This document shows positions 63,101-64,000 of a DNA stretch of 64,000 nucleotides, one piece after another. Origin of the DNA: Nepenthes gracilis (Eukaryota > Streptophyta > Magnoliopsida > Caryophyllales > Nepenthaceae). The notes under the pieces were generated by a model. It was not told the DNA's origin, ran no database searches, and worked only from the letters and a program-made list of their open reading frames with translations. The stretch's first letter is position 1. Each line of letters starts with the position of its first letter. The DNA lies in assembly GCA_033239525.1 (NCBI GenBank), contig BSYO01000025.1:13488001-13552000 (forward strand). The letters run 5' to 3'. The position numbers were made by a program, and so were the translations under genes.

Positions 63101-64000
63101 GCTAGAGGAGCTCCTAAAGAGCATGCATAATTTGATAATGACAACATACCTGATGCATATATGATGGACGAACTTGTACCAATACTGTTATAAAAGATCT
63201 TATGCGATTTTTAGGACAATATAAGAATATTTTAGCACTAAAAAATATTATACAAAGAGAGAAAAATGAAAAAACGTGAAAAAAATTTAACATATGGTTG
63301 AGATCAGATTTAAAATTTATTATTTACCAAACTCGAATATATTATTCTAATTTTATTTCTTGAATATATTAACGTTTGATTTTTTTACGTAGTATTTTTC
63401 TCTAGTGAATTATTAGAAAAGTTAGAGTTTTATTCTACCATGCCCCCAAACCAAAAATTCTAATTTTATTTTATTCCAAAAATAGAAATGTTACCTAAAT
63501 CAAATTTTAAATTAAGTCCCAGTGATTGGTTTCCTTAAAAGAAAGACTTAAATCTAAACTAAAATTGAAATGCGAATCTATAACAAATATTGTTAAACAA
63601 CTCGAATAAAAATACGTTAACCAAATATATTATCTGAAAGCCATACTAAAAAATAGCTCTAAAATTGTGCAACTATTTAACTTAGCCTAAATAGTTTTTT
63701 AAAAAAAGTATCTTAATCAAATTTAAAGTATCGAACTATAAACTTCGATTAATCTACACTGATTCAACTTAAATATCATCGCCATCGTACATAATTATAC
63801 CTGAAAACCCCAAAATCAATAACTATAAATTTGAAACATCAAAATTGCATCCCAATAATCTAAGCATCCTAAAACAACTCTTTGAAATAGCATCCACATG
63901 GTTCCAATCTGCCTGTAAGTAAATTCAAGCCTAGTATTTTAATTGTTAACAAAATAAAGATCATAATAAGTCTAATACTTAATAAAATATATATAAATTA
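60130..64000. other. AT-rich intergenic DNA, no gene recognised
   Basis: This is A/T-rich sequence with short frames only. A GC-richer patch at 62610-62820 repeats GCTCAAGCAC/GCTCAAGTAT/CTCAAGTGCGCC phrases and resembles the repeat at 34385-34735. It is probably a retrotransposon LTR remnant. Confidence 0.5.

Overview
The window is nuclear DNA of a flowering plant. It holds intron-rich genes with GT-AG splice sites, two genes or relics for plastid proteins (TIC20 and nitrite reductase), a eukaryotic tRNA-Pro, ribosomal-protein promoter motifs of the plant type (site II TGGGCY plus telo-box), and much AT-rich intergenic DNA littered with LTR-retrotransposon and MITE remnants. I cannot place the species. 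Introns of 4 to 11 kb packed with repeats suggest a TE-rich genome.

Layout. 1-12.5 kb is repeat territory: an old LTR-type fragment (1.47-2.52 kb), a GC-rich coding-like patch (2.8-3.2 kb), a minus-strand non-autonomous LTR retrotransposon (3.43-9.08 kb) whose interior is built from degenerate short tandem repeats, and two more gypsy-like LTR pieces (9.4-10.1 and 11.2-12.5 kb). At 12.5-12.8 kb (minus) lies a truncated, frameshifted nitrite reductase first exon, head to head with an intact 40S ribosomal protein S23 gene (13.2-15.1 kb, plus). Next comes a minus-strand TIC20-I/IV-like gene with two apparent one-base frameshifts (16.4-17.7 kb, leader exon near 18.1-18.3 kb). It diverges from a six-exon alpha/beta-hydrolase gene (20.1-27.2 kb, plus). 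A tRNA-Pro(AGG) gene with a strong downstream hairpin (28.3-28.4 kb), a three-copy tandem repeat and a Mutator-type MITE (29.43-29.68 kb) separate the hydrolase from a convergent WIYLD-domain protein gene (29.8-36.9 kb, minus). LTR fragments fill 37.4-40.1 kb. A RING-H2 E3 ubiquitin ligase gene (41.1-47.0 kb coding, minus) probably has a non-coding first exon near 58.0-58.15 kb, which gives an approximately 11 kb leader intron. The last 6 kb is AT-rich, with no gene that I can support.

The genes are ordinary housekeeping or regulatory genes with no sign of a cluster or shared pathway. The features worth a second look are structural: the paired frameshifts in TIC20, the nitrite reductase relic sharing a promoter region with RPS23, a tandem duplication in hydrolase intron 5 that copies a 5' splice site, the tRNA-adjacent hairpin, and a dispersed family of ATATCGG-rich elements with ATGGATGAAAATATC-type ends that is concentrated in introns. 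I found no clearly new biochemical system. All exon coordinates come from reading splice sites and protein similarity by eye and have no transcript support.
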